DNA from: JAHHLP01 sp041609895
GTDB lineage: Bacteria; Bacteroidota; Rhodothermia; Rhodothermales; JABDKH01
NCBI GenBank assembly: GCA_041609895.1
Contig: JBFIPX010000044.1
Span: forward strand, 1-20,584
DNA: 20,584 nucleotides
Reading direction: 5' to 3'
Program-made: the position numbers and the translations under genes
Notes under the pieces: generated by a model
What the model was told of the DNA's origin: nothing
Databases searched by the model: none
The model's input: the letters and a program-made list of their open reading frames with translations, nothing else
In this document: in pieces, positions 1 to 7,701 of the stretch
Layout: every line of letters begins with the position of its first letter
How positions within the stretch are numbered: position 1 is the stretch's first letter

Positions 1-71
1 AGGAGAGTACTCGCCATTCCTGCGTGTATTCCCCCTTTTTGCCGCTAAAAGATCTGATCGGCAGTCCGTAA

Positions 72-347
72 TACGGAATTGGCACGGTTGCGGCACTGAA
101 TCGATATGACTATTCACAACCACCTGTGATTCCAGTGAAGAAACTAGAATCCACTGTAACGACGGCAACTGACGGAGATAGTGTCTCTACCGTTCCGGTA
201 GTAGCCGAAGACTCAGCATTTGCCGATTCTTGCGAGTACGTCGTCCAGCTTGAAACCGAGTTTCCAGAGGAGTCGCCTTCGATAGACGAAGGTGTTCCGA
301 CTGATGCGCCAGTGGATCCCGACCTGCCGGTTCGAAGGGCAGCCTAG
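72..347 (+). pseudogene. 3' end of an unidentified gene with acidic C-terminal tail (reading frame uncertain)
   Basis: The frame is open from 72 to the TAG at 345-347, but the only internal start is a GTG at 126 with no ribosome binding site. The reading before that GTG (YGIGTVAALNRYDYSQPP) looks like ordinary protein, yet the frame is closed by TAA at 69-71. From 126 onward the product is 73 residues, rich in D, E, P, T and V, with no hydrophobic segment. A different frame is open from the window edge to a TGA at 107-109, so a frameshift between the two frames near 60-75 would join them into one C-terminus. The alternatives are a genuine small protein starting at GTG 126 or a decayed gene end. 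I do not recognise the family. Composition and codon choice favour coding. Confidence 0.3.
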
Positions 348-645
348 AACAGGCCCAAGCCGGCGGAAGGTGTCCGACTAGACAAAAGAAAACGGCCCCC
401 GGTATTCCGGGGGCCGTCATTCGGACGGTTCGCCAAAGCCGTCCATACCCAGGGGAAGCATTATCGCCAGAACCGTTTCCCGTGGGATTCCCGGTCTGGA
501 GACCGGGGTCGCATGCCGCTGACAACATTCTTATCGCCCTTTTCGAGCGCGGACTTAATTCTGGCGGAAAAAAATTCCGGAATGTGTCCCCGGTTGCGGT
601 TCCGGCGTGTCTTGATTCTTCTGTACAGTGCCTTCGGCATCGGAA
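348..645. other. Intergenic stretch, no gene recognised
   Basis: About 300 bases hold a strong minus-strand terminator (392-417) and a perfect short inverted repeat at 490-507 (CCCGGTC, four-base loop, GACCGGG). I found no tRNA cloverleaf or convincing small RNA. The minus-strand frame that is open across 187-528 runs straight through the terminator and has unnatural composition, so I do not call it. The part near 555-645 may be the frameshifted C-terminal tail of the neighbouring minus-strand gene (see findings). Confidence 0.5.
392..417 (-). terminator. Rho-independent terminator, minus strand
   Basis: A perfect 11-bp GC-rich stem (ACGGCCCCCGG / CCGGGGGCCGT) with a four-base loop is followed on the minus strand by TTTCTTTTGT. 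There is no T-run on the plus-strand side. It lies about 230 bases beyond the stop of the minus-strand helical-repeat gene, which is the only candidate gene it could end. Confidence 0.8.
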
Positions 646-1476
646 TCAGGCGGCGAGTCCGAGCGCTCCTGGTTGGGTAAGGGTTCGAGCCTCGTCGAGT
701 TCACCCTCCCGAATGCAGAGCGCAACCAGGCGACGGCGCAAAAGCTGGCTCTCGGGTGACGCTTCGTACGCCGATCGATAGAGGGGTAGTGCTTCCTTCG
801 TCCATCCATTTTGCACGAAGGTCTGCAGCAGTTCGTCGGCTAGATCGACCGGCTGCTCAGCTATTAGTAGTGAAGCGACAGCTACGGCGTCTTCCGCACG
901 GCCGCGATAAAGAGCAAGCCGGAACCAGTCTTCCTGAATATGCCGCGGCATCTTCGATACGCCCTTTGGATATGCGGTCAGCAGATGTGTAGCTACGCGC
1001 TCCCATTCACCCAGGAGCCACGACCACGAAGCCATCCACGTGTTACGCAGTTCTTTGCTGACCGGTGCGTCCCAAAGGGGTACAGGCCCAAGCTTGAGCT
1101 TGTCAAGGTGCATGTAGGCCGCTTTGTAGGCCTGGTTGAGGTGAAGTGCGTGCACCAAAATCCGGTTGCCGGACCATTGGTTTGGAAACAGGTCAAGCGA
1201 CTTTCCCGCGGTACGCTTTGCGTGTTCCGTCTTGCCCATCATGAGTTCTGCGTTGGCGAGCGCAATCATGATAGCGGCGCGTTCCTCGGGGCTGAAAAGT
1301 CTTTGGCCTTCCAATTCAGCAGAAGCCAGGCCGGCTGCGATCCGCACCTCGCCATCATCGATCGCGTTCCAGATTGGCTCGAGCGAGGGAAACTGTGGAT
1401 CGTGCTGAGTGAACGGTCGCGCTTGCATGCGATACGTGGCAAGGTAGGCCTGGTCAGTGGGGAGGGAGTGAATCAT
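646..1476 (-). CDS. Helical-repeat (TPR-like) protein of unknown function
   Basis: A soluble product of 276 residues with no signal peptide or membrane segment. Successive amphipathic helix pairs with alanine/leucine spacing (for example SPEERAAIMIALANAELMMG and EDAVAVASLLIAEQP) fit a TPR- or SEL1-like solenoid, so a protein-binding scaffold is likely. I chose the ATG at 1476 because the frame upstream to 1659 reads as non-coding (many H, R and C; no conserved character). There is no Shine-Dalgarno, as for most genes here. The frame stops at 646, but another minus-strand frame continues to 555 as a hydrophilic P/E/D/Q-rich tail, so the true C-terminus may lie there if there is a frameshift near 690. 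The gene stands alone, divergent from the pilus ATPase gene, with a terminator at 392-417. The specific family was not recognised. Confidence 0.6.
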   Translation of the reverse strand: MIHSLPTDQAYLATYRMQARPFTQHDPQFPSLEPIWNAIDDGEVRIAAGLASAELEGQRLFSPEERAAIMIALANAELMMGKTEHAKRTAGKSLDLFPNQWSGNRILVHALHLNQAYKAAYMHLDKLKLGPVPLWDAPVSKELRNTWMASWSWLLGEWERVATHLLTAYPKGVSKMPRHIQEDWFRLALYRGRAEDAVAVASLLIAEQPVDLADELLQTFVQNGWTKEALPLYRSAYEASPESQLLRRRLVALCIREGELDEARTLTQPGALGLAA

Positions 1477-1938
1477 GGCGATAATGCTAAAAGTGGTTGT
1501 CTTGACGGCGCGGCGGTGTGGTGCCGCGTGCACTCGCGATTCACATCTACGCAATTCGTGGGCCAAATTGAGACCGATATCAAGAAGAAGAAGGTCGAAT
1601 AGCCGCGCAAGGCGTTGCGGGACAGTTGTTTGCGACTTCCTTGTGTTTGGATCACACAAAAAAATCGCTTGTGTCCGAGGCCAAACGGACGATGCAGCAG
1701 GGTTGTCGGTCGGAAAATCCTTCCGCGATTTTGACGTTTGACAGTCGGCGAGGGCTACGTCTTGAGCCGCGCCGTACAGCCGGTCAGCACGATTATCAGG
1801 GCGAATTCGCGAGGCCAGGCGACGTTTCCGGAAGCCTTAACGTCGCATGCAGCGGGCCGATAACGAGTGTGTCTACCCCGCCGAGCACTGCGTGTCCTGC
1901 GGTCGTCACCATTCTTAAACCTATCGCCGTCAAAGCAC
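1477..1938. other. Intergenic region between divergent genes
   Basis: About 460 bases lie between the start of the helical-repeat gene and the start of the pilus ATPase gene. All frames here have poor composition or are antisense extensions of real genes. A TTGACA-like hexamer at 1738-1743 lacks a good -10 at proper spacing, so I do not call a promoter. A weak AT-rich hairpin (TTGTGT 1641-1646 / ACACAA 1654-1659) is also present. It probably holds both divergent promoters and the leader of the ATPase gene. No RNA gene was recognised. Confidence 0.5.
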
Positions 1939-3855
1939 ATGTCAGACGCGGATAAAGACTTACGTTGGCAGGCTGAGGCTTCCGACCTGGAGAGGCCTAG
2001 TGCCGCAAACGGATCAAAAGAATCGGGTCGTCGCGACCGATCCACATTCTCTCCGCTTGACCTTCGCGACCGCGTGGTGATCAAGCTGCTGTACGAAGAG
2101 ATCGTCAGCATCGAGCAGATCGAGAAGGCGTGGTACACATGGGTAGAGAAGGAGGGCGGCACCGGGTATCCGCTTTGGAGAGAGCTTGCTGATGATCCTG
2201 ATGTCGATGCGGACCTGGTGTTCGAGCAGGCGGCGATTGTCTACTCTTTCGCCAGCATGTCGATGGAGTCGGCTGATCCTTCGGCGTTCATGAAGGGCCT
2301 GGGAAGCAAGATTGCCGCGGATCAGTGGTCGGCGCTTGAGGACCTACGCGTCGCACCGGTTGCAGTCGAGGAGACGTCGGATGGGCGCCGGATAATCATG
2401 GCTACCCATGATCCCGCAAGGCAGGATCTCATGCGTACGCTTCAGAAGCTAGGCTTCGGTGAGATCGAAATTAGATATGCCAAACGCGGTGACGTCGACT
2501 CGTTCCTCGACGAAGTCAGGCGTCGTCGAAAGGGCGATTTTGGCAAAGCGGCCGAGGGCTTCCTCGCAATGGATCTTGGCGCTTCCGTCGATGATGCGAA
2601 GAGGAATCTATTCGATGAGGATGCACTCGAGGCTGAGATTAATCGGTCGGCCCTCATCAACATGTTTGAGGCAATTCTGAAGGAAGCCGTAAGGCAGGGA
2701 GCGTCGGACATTCACATCTTCCCGAATGCAAAGAAAGAGATAGAGATTCGGTTTCGCGTTGACGGCGAACTCGTCAGTTGGCACGTTGAGGATCGCGTCC
2801 ATCCCGAGGCGATGTTGGCTGTCGTCAAAGACAATTGTGTCAACGTCGACCGCTTCGAAAGGGAGCGGGCGCAGGACGGGTTCATCCAGAGAAGTATTGA
2901 TGGAGCGCTAATTCGATTCAGGGTATCGGTGTTGCCTGTTGCCAACTCGGAAATGACGGTTCGATCTGAGAGCATCGTTATTCGAATTCTCGATGACCGG
3001 AAGGTCATCCGGGATCTGAAAAAACTAGGATTGGCGGATCAGGCCCTCGAGCGTTTCGAGTGGGCCATCAATCAGCCGTACGGCATGGTGATCCTGACCG
3101 GACCGACGGGGTCGGGCAAGAGCACCACCCTGTACGCGGCCCTTAGTCAGGTCGTGACGCCCCGGGTCAATGTGCTCACAGTAGAGGACCCTGTTGAGTA
3201 TGTGATACCTGAGGTTCGGCAGATCAAGCTGAGTCACAAACTGACGCTCGAGCAGGCACTTCGTGCGATTCTGCGCCACGACCCCGACATCGTGATGGTG
3301 GGAGAGATGCGAGACAAAGAGACTGCCGAACTGGCTGTCAAGCTCGCAAACACCGGTCACCTCACGTTCTCCACGTTGCACACGAACGACGCTCCGAGTT
3401 CCATAAGCAGGCTCTACAAAATGGGTATGGAGCCGTTCCTGATTGCCTATGCCATCAATCTTGTTGTGGCGCAGAGACTGATTCGGGTTCTCTGCCCCGA
3501 TTGCAAGTCAGAGGACTCGGCGGTAAGCGAGACGAAGCTGGAACACCTTGGTTTCAAGGAGGCTACGATCAAGAAATCAACTTTCTTTAGGGCTGGAGTC
3601 GCCGGAGGCAAGAAGTGCAAGACCTGCCGCGGCGTTGGCTATAAGGGTCGAAGGGCAATTACGGAGACCATGCCGTTTTCTCCTGAGATACGAGAGATGA
3701 TCGTTTCTTCCGAGAGCATGATCAAGGAGGATGAGCTGCGTAAGCTCGCTGTCAGCCAGGGAATGCTTACCCTCCAGGACAGTGCACGACAGATGGTGCT
3801 CGACGGCGAGACGTCGATAGACGAGATGACGCGCGTCGTCTTCAGCGGGCTATAG
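1939..3855 (+). CDS. Type IV pilus / type II secretion assembly ATPase (GspE/PilB family)
   Basis: A 638-residue cytoplasmic hexameric ATPase that would power pilin polymerisation or pseudopilus extension. Visible parts, in order: a MshEN/T2SSE N-terminal domain (about 45-195); the N2 domain motif GASDIHIFP (254-262); Walker A GPTGSGKST (388-396); Asp box TVEDPVEY (414-421); Walker B DPDIVMVGEMRD (448-459); His box HLTFSTLHTND (474-484); and a zinc site made of CPDC (519/522) and CKTC (560/563). Length and the two CxxC pairs fit GspE/PilB rather than the retraction ATPase PilT. I chose ATG 1939, which gives a normal N-terminus; the upstream in-frame GTG at 1867 adds an Arg/Leu/Pro-rich leader unlike the family. 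No pilC, pilin or secretin gene adjoins it, so its machine is encoded elsewhere. PilB and GspE cannot be separated from the sequence alone. Confidence 0.93.
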   Translation: MSDADKDLRWQAEASDLERPSAANGSKESGRRDRSTFSPLDLRDRVVIKLLYEEIVSIEQIEKAWYTWVEKEGGTGYPLWRELADDPDVDADLVFEQAAIVYSFASMSMESADPSAFMKGLGSKIAADQWSALEDLRVAPVAVEETSDGRRIIMATHDPARQDLMRTLQKLGFGEIEIRYAKRGDVDSFLDEVRRRRKGDFGKAAEGFLAMDLGASVDDAKRNLFDEDALEAEINRSALINMFEAILKEAVRQGASDIHIFPNAKKEIEIRFRVDGELVSWHVEDRVHPEAMLAVVKDNCVNVDRFERERAQDGFIQRSIDGALIRFRVSVLPVANSEMTVRSESIVIRILDDRKVIRDLKKLGLADQALERFEWAINQPYGMVILTGPTGSGKSTTLYAALSQVVTPRVNVLTVEDPVEYVIPEVRQIKLSHKLTLEQALRAILRHDPDIVMVGEMRDKETAELAVKLANTGHLTFSTLHTNDAPSSISRLYKMGMEPFLIAYAINLVVAQRLIRVLCPDCKSEDSAVSETKLEHLGFKEATIKKSTFFRAGVAGGKKCKTCRGVGYKGRRAITETMPFSPEIREMIVSSESMIKEDELRKLAVSQGMLTLQDSARQMVLDGETSIDEMTRVVFSGL

Positions 3856-3866
3856 ATCTCAAGAAA

Positions 3867-3896
3867 AAGGCGCCTGCCGATAACGGCAGACGCCTT
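3867..3896 (-). terminator. Terminator of the rplU-rpmA operon
   Basis: A 13-bp stem with one mismatch (AAGGCGCCTGCCG / CGGCAGACGCCTT) and an ATAA loop. On the minus strand it is followed at once by TTTCTTGAG, giving a U-tract 27 bases past the rpmA stop. It sits between two convergent genes only 67 bases apart. The plus-strand side has only TT before CGAG, so termination of the ATPase transcript there would be weak. Confidence 0.85.
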
Positions 3897-3922
3897 CGAG
3901 AAGATCGCTTGCGGGTTGCTGC

Positions 3923-4183
3923 TCAGGCATCCGACGGATCTACGTGAACAAACTTGCGATCCCGCTTGCCAGTCGAAAAACGCACGTTTCCCGTCGACAA
4001 GGCGAACAGCGTGTCGTCCCCGCCTCTACCAACATTGGTACCTGGATGAAACTTGGTTCCACGTTGGCGAACGATGATGCTGCCGGCGGTCACAAACTGA
4101 CCTCCGAAAGCCTTTATGCCGAGCATCTTGGGGTTTGAGTCACGACCATTCTTGGTCGACCCCATTCCTTTCTTATGTGCCAT
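3923..4183 (-). CDS. rpmA: 50S ribosomal protein L27
   Basis: An 86-residue basic protein. The N-terminus MAHKKGMGSTKNGRDS and the block GSIIVRQRGTKFHPG are the L27 signature, and the length is typical. L27 reaches toward the peptidyl-transferase centre of the large subunit through its N-terminal tail. There is no cleavable N-terminal extension of the Firmicutes kind. It lies 36 bases after rplU in the standard rplU-rpmA order and is followed by a clear terminator. An obg gene, often third in this operon in other bacteria, is absent here. Confidence 0.98.
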   Translation of the reverse strand: MAHKKGMGSTKNGRDSNPKMLGIKAFGGQFVTAGSIIVRQRGTKFHPGTNVGRGGDDTLFALSTGNVRFSTGKRDRKFVHVDPSDA

Positions 4184-4219
4184 AACGTTTTCTTCCCTTC
4201 GGCTTGGTAATGGCCGCTT

Positions 4220-4534
4220 CTACTTCGTTTTGATCGATGAGACCTCAATCTGCGTGTAGGGCTGACGGTGGCCCCGCTTGACCTTGTATCGCTTGCGTCG
4301 CTTCTTGCGAAAAACGAGGACTTTGTCGGCCTTTACGTGTTCCACCACCTTTGCCTTCACGACAGCGCCGTCCACCGTCGGCCTCCCGACGGTCACCTTG
4401 TCGCTATTGGACACGAGTAATACCCGGTCGAAAGACACCGTCTTATTTGCGTCGGCTTCTTGAAGCGGAACATACAAGCGGTCTTTTTCGGCCACCTTGT
4501 ATTGTTTTCCCGAAATCTCAACGATTGCGTACAT
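4220..4534 (-). CDS. rplU: 50S ribosomal protein L21
   Basis: A 104-residue protein beginning MYAIVEISGKQYKV, with the family signature KRRKRYKVKRGHRQPYT near the C-terminus (about residues 78-94). L21 binds 23S rRNA in the large subunit. It is the first gene of the rplU-rpmA operon and has a promoter about 100 bases upstream, with a short hairpin in the leader. The length is normal. Confidence 0.98.
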   Translation of the reverse strand: MYAIVEISGKQYKVAEKDRLYVPLQEADANKTVSFDRVLLVSNSDKVTVGRPTVDGAVVKAKVVEHVKADKVLVFRKKRRKRYKVKRGHRQPYTQIEVSSIKTK

Positions 4535-4588
4535 GGCTGTCTCTACTTTGGGCGCCGGGTTGGTTACCGACGCGAGAGTTTGATCGGA

Positions 4589-4605
4589 GCCGGTTGGGTA
4601 CCGGC
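4589..4605 (-). promoter_or_regulatory. Hairpin in the rplU leader
   Basis: A perfect 6-bp stem (GCCGGT / ACCGGC) with a five-base loop lies in the predicted 5' leader of rplU, about 55 bases before the start codon. Ribosomal-protein operons are often autoregulated through leader structures, but this one does not match a leader class I can name. It could be incidental. Confidence 0.25.
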
Positions 4606-4631
4606 GCTTTTGCGGTGCAAATCAGCCTCTT

Positions 4632-4660
4632 AAAATAGAAATTGTGTCTCGGCAACGCAA
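4632..4660 (-). promoter_or_regulatory. Predicted sigma-70-like promoter of rplU-rpmA
   Basis: On the minus strand, TTGCGT (4655-4660) and TATTTT (4632-4637) are separated by exactly 17 bases. This would give a leader of about 90 bases for rplU. The sequence lies between the divergent rplU and the FAHD1-type hydrolase gene. It is a consensus match only. Confidence 0.45.
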
Positions 4661-4673
4661 TTGGATTCCGTGA

Positions 4674-5339
4674 ATGCAGATTGAAATGCCAAGCACGGGC
4701 CGGCGAATTCGACCCGGAAAGCTCATCTGCGTAGGACGTAATTATGCGGCCCACGCAGCAGAAATGAAAAGCGAAGTACCTAGGGAGCCTCTTTTGTTCC
4801 TCAAGCCCTCGACCTCACTGGTGAGAGACGGAGGTGAAATCGTCATACCAGCGATGTCGAGCGACGTTCACCACGAGCTAGAGCTGGTCCTGGTGATCGG
4901 TGAAGAAGCCCGGGCCATTTCGGAGCAGGATGCGATGAACCACGTGGAGGGATATGCGCTCGGTCTGGACATGACGGCCCGAGACCTGCAGGCGGCGGCG
5001 AAGAAAGAGGGAAGGCCATGGTCGGTTGCGAAGGGATTCGACACGTTCGCCCCAGTAGGACGCTTCGTGCCAAGCAGCGCGCTGAACGACATCCGTAACG
5101 TAGCCATCCAGTTGCAGCGTAATGGGACCGTAGTGCAGTCTTGCAACACTCGCGATATGATCTTCTCGCCAGCCTACCTCGTCCATTATGCTTCCCTCAT
5201 TTTCACGCTCGAGCCCGGCGACTTGATCTTCACCGGAACACCTGAAGGCGTGGGTCCGGTTGTACCCGGTGACAAGTTGGTGGCCATGGGCGACAATCTT
5301 CCCACGCTCGGCGTCAGCGTAGTCGCCGCAGAGAGCTAA
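4674..5339 (+). CDS. Fumarylacetoacetate hydrolase family protein, FAHD1/YcgM type (acylpyruvase or oxaloacetate decarboxylase-like)
   Basis: A 221-residue single-domain FAH-fold enzyme, the compact FAHD1/YcgM size. Visible active-site parts: GRNYAAHAAE (21-30) with the lid His27/Glu30 pair; FLKPSTS (42-48); metal ligands in HHELE (Glu68, Glu70) and GLD (Asp99); Lys120 in VAKGFD; and the C-terminal FTGTPEGVGPV loop. Such enzymes use Mg2+ or Mn2+ to cleave acylpyruvates or decarboxylate oxaloacetate, and the substrate cannot be told from sequence. The start is ATG 4674; ATG 4686 is also possible. It is divergent from rplU, and its 3' end overlaps the lysA stop by 4 bases on the opposite strand. 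There are no catabolic neighbours, so a housekeeping metabolite-repair role is a reasonable inference. Confidence 0.92.
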   Translation: MQIEMPSTGRRIRPGKLICVGRNYAAHAAEMKSEVPREPLLFLKPSTSLVRDGGEIVIPAMSSDVHHELELVLVIGEEARAISEQDAMNHVEGYALGLDMTARDLQAAAKKEGRPWSVAKGFDTFAPVGRFVPSSALNDIRNVAIQLQRNGTVVQSCNTRDMIFSPAYLVHYASLIFTLEPGDLIFTGTPEGVGPVVPGDKLVAMGDNLPTLGVSVVAAES

Positions 5340-6568
5340 TTGCCGCCGGACTCCGACTGAGCCAAGAGCCGATCTACCAGTTGCTGTGGCGTTTCGGCCT
5401 TCGTGACCCGCGACGGTTGTCCATCGCTATCAATGAAGACCTCTTGCGGTCGCGGCCGAAGATTGTATTCGCTAGCCATCGCCATACCGTACGCTCCTGC
5501 GTCGAGAATGGCCAACACGTCCCCTTCGCGGATTTCGGCAACATGCCGATCGTGCGCGAAGAAGTCACTCGACTCACACACGTTTCCGACAATGTGATAG
5601 GGCCGCTCCGGCGCTGTCGGATTCGTAATATTGACGACGCCGTGATAGGCGCCGTATATGGCGGGCCGGATCAGATGGCTCATGCCGGAATCGGTACCGA
5701 CGTATGTCTGGCCAAAGCTGGCCTTAATCGTGTTGACCTCCACAAGCAGCACGCCGGCCTCTGCCGTTAGAAACCGACCCGGTTCCATCCAGACTTCGAG
5801 AATTCGGCCCGGATGACTTTGCTGAAACTCCTGAAGTTGGCGATCAAGCAGTCGGTCGAGTGCTTCAAGATCGAAGGCGACCTCATCGGGACGATAGGGT
5901 ACTCCCAAGCCGCCACCGATGTTTACGAAACGAACGTCGGGAAAGTCTCCAGCCACAGAGAAGAGAATAGGGATGGCCTTTTCATAGGGAGAAAGCTCTA
6001 AGTTGCCGCTACCGATGTGCTGGTGCAGGCCGATGATCTTGAGGTCGTGCGCGGAGGCAATCTTTCGAGCTGTCGCCAGATCGTCTAGCGGGATTCCGAA
6101 CTTGGATCGGCGACCGGCAGTGACGACATGTTCATGATGCCCGGCCCCATATTGCGGATTAATCCGCAGCGATATGCTTGCTCCCCTGTGTTGCGTGCCG
6201 AGCTTCTCCAGTCTGGTGAGCTCTCCCACGTTTAGTAGGACGCCCGATTTCAAGGCCATGGACATCTCCTCATCCGTCATGTTGTTTGCGGAGAAGAGAA
6301 TCTTGTCTTTGGGGAAGCCTATTCGAACCGACAGAAGCAGCTCCGCAGGAGATACGACGTCCACGCCCACATCGTTGTCAATAAATAGCTTAAGTAAACG
6401 GGGCAACGCGTTGGCTTTCAGTGCATAAAGGAGTTTGATATCGCGAAGACAGTCGTGAATAGAACGAATCTTGTCTTCAATCACTCGCGCGTCATAGACA
6501 TAGGTTGGCGTTCCATAGACCTTTGAGATTTGATGGAGTTCGTCCAGTCTTTGAAGATCGGGAATCAT
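5336..6568 (-). CDS. lysA: Diaminopimelate decarboxylase
   Basis: A 410-residue fold-type III PLP enzyme that converts meso-diaminopimelate to L-lysine, the last step of the pathway. The PLP lysine is Lys51 in LYALKAN. HIGSG (184-188) and GGGLGVPY (218-225) hold the cofactor phosphate, EPGR (262-265) contacts PLP and substrate, and CESSDFF (331-337) supplies the catalytic Cys from the partner subunit. AGAYGMAMASEYN (357-369) is the C-terminal signature. The length is typical. It lies 92 bases after ltaE on the same strand and may be co-transcribed with it. It converges with the FAHD1-type gene with a 4-base overlap, and no terminator is visible between them. Confidence 0.96.
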   Translation of the reverse strand: MIPDLQRLDELHQISKVYGTPTYVYDARVIEDKIRSIHDCLRDIKLLYALKANALPRLLKLFIDNDVGVDVVSPAELLLSVRIGFPKDKILFSANNMTDEEMSMALKSGVLLNVGELTRLEKLGTQHRGASISLRINPQYGAGHHEHVVTAGRRSKFGIPLDDLATARKIASAHDLKIIGLHQHIGSGNLELSPYEKAIPILFSVAGDFPDVRFVNIGGGLGVPYRPDEVAFDLEALDRLLDRQLQEFQQSHPGRILEVWMEPGRFLTAEAGVLLVEVNTIKASFGQTYVGTDSGMSHLIRPAIYGAYHGVVNITNPTAPERPYHIVGNVCESSDFFAHDRHVAEIREGDVLAILDAGAYGMAMASEYNLRPRPQEVFIDSDGQPSRVTKAETPQQLVDRLLAQSESGGN

Positions 6569-6660
6569 GAAATGTCACTTGTGGTAGTCAATCAACAGTC
6601 AGGTAACGTCGACTCGTCTGTGTGAGGTAGGCAGGGTGTGACTGTGCCGTCTTCCAGGCA

Positions 6661-7680
6661 CTAGTTGAAGGACTCGCGCGCTGTTCGGACGACGTATTGG
6701 ACGTCTTGCGCCGACACGTCAAGGTGCGTTACCAAACGAAGGCGGGTTGGCCCCCAGGGTTGGACAAGAATTTCTTTTCGTCTAAACTCGGCAGCGGCCT
6801 CGGAGGATGTGCGTCGCTTGAGGCCGAATGTTACCATATTCGTTTCGACAGTCTCGGGAGCTATGTCGAACTCCGTAATTGCAGCCAACCCGTTAGCGAG
6901 CGCACGAGCATTATCATGGTCCTCAACGATGCGATTCAGGTTTTGGTTTATCGCATAAATACCCGCTGCTGCAAGGACGCCGGCTTGCCTCATTCCTCCG
7001 CCAAAAAGCTTGCGGTAGCGGTGCGCGCGCGCAATCGTCTCATGGCTGCCTGCAACGAGCGAGCCGACGGGAGCACCAAGGCCTTTGGATAGGCTTATGC
7101 TTACAGTGTCAAAGGGTCGCGAGAAGTCAGCCAGCGAGGTCCCGGATGCAGCGGCAGCGTTCCACAATCGGGCTCCGTCGAGATGGCAGGAAAGGCCATT
7201 GCTTCGTGCTGTGTTTGCCAGGGAATCGAGAGCTTCTTTCGCGACAACCCGTCCGCCCACGACGTTGAGTGTGTTCTCGAGGCAAAGCAATCGACCGGGC
7301 GGTTCCCAGTAGTAGCCGTGACGAAGTGCAGCGGTCATGGTCTCGACGGACAGCACTCCGCTTTTTCCATCCAGGACGTGTAATTGAACGCCAGAGAGGA
7401 AACCGGGAGCTCCCGACTCGTAGTTGAAGATGTGGCTTGTTCGCTCCAGAAATACTTCGTCACCCGGTTCCGTTTGTGACGCGATTGCGAGTTGATTCGC
7501 CATCGTACCACTCGGAACGAACAGCGCAGCCTCCTTCCCGAGAAGATTCGCGACGAGATTCTGCAATTCCTGCACGGTCGGATCCTCACCGAAAACATCG
7601 TCACCAACCTCGGCGTTGGCCATCGCATCTCGCATTGCGCGTGAAGGTTTTGTCACGGTATCGCTTCGCAGGTCAATCAT
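6661..7680 (-). CDS. ltaE: Low-specificity L-threonine aldolase (beta-eliminating lyase family)
   Basis: A 339-residue fold-type I PLP enzyme that cleaves L-threonine or L-allo-threonine to glycine and acetaldehyde. The N-terminus MIDLRSDTVTKPS is the family signature. PSGTMANQ (56-63) contacts the cofactor phosphate, HLDGAR (166-171) holds the PLP-ring Asp, Lys199 in SLSKGLGAPVGS forms the Schiff base, and GGGMRQAG (227-234) is typical. I chose ATG 7680 because the family begins MIDLRSD; ATG 7689 adds three residues and is equally close to mtgA. It follows mtgA by about 12-20 bases, so it is probably co-transcribed with greA and mtgA. Confidence 0.93.
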   Translation of the reverse strand: MIDLRSDTVTKPSRAMRDAMANAEVGDDVFGEDPTVQELQNLVANLLGKEAALFVPSGTMANQLAIASQTEPGDEVFLERTSHIFNYESGAPGFLSGVQLHVLDGKSGVLSVETMTAALRHGYYWEPPGRLLCLENTLNVVGGRVVAKEALDSLANTARSNGLSCHLDGARLWNAAAASGTSLADFSRPFDTVSISLSKGLGAPVGSLVAGSHETIARAHRYRKLFGGGMRQAGVLAAAGIYAINQNLNRIVEDHDNARALANGLAAITEFDIAPETVETNMVTFGLKRRTSSEAAAEFRRKEILVQPWGPTRLRLVTHLDVSAQDVQYVVRTARESFN

Positions 7681-7701
7681 CTGCTTCATCGGGTTCTTGG
7701 A

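Noticed and set aside
490..507. Inverted repeat CCCGGTC-TGGA-GACCGGG
   Set aside because: No U-tract on either side and no gene that needs it, so not called as a terminator; possibly chance.
187..528. Minus-strand open frame of 113 codons
   Set aside because: It runs through the strong terminator at 392-417 and opposite the acidic plus-strand frame, and its composition is not protein-like.
940..1602. Long plus-strand open frame opposite the helical-repeat gene
   Set aside because: Antisense shadow rich in Cys, His and Arg; the minus-strand frame shows clear amphipathic helix periodicity.
1755..2162. Minus-strand frame of 135 codons over the pilus ATPase start
   Set aside because: Antisense to a clear GspE/PilB N-terminal domain and of poor composition.
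6644..6661. Hairpin GTGCC/GGCAC at the ltaE stop
   Set aside because: Only five base pairs with an eight-base loop and no U-tract; not a terminator.
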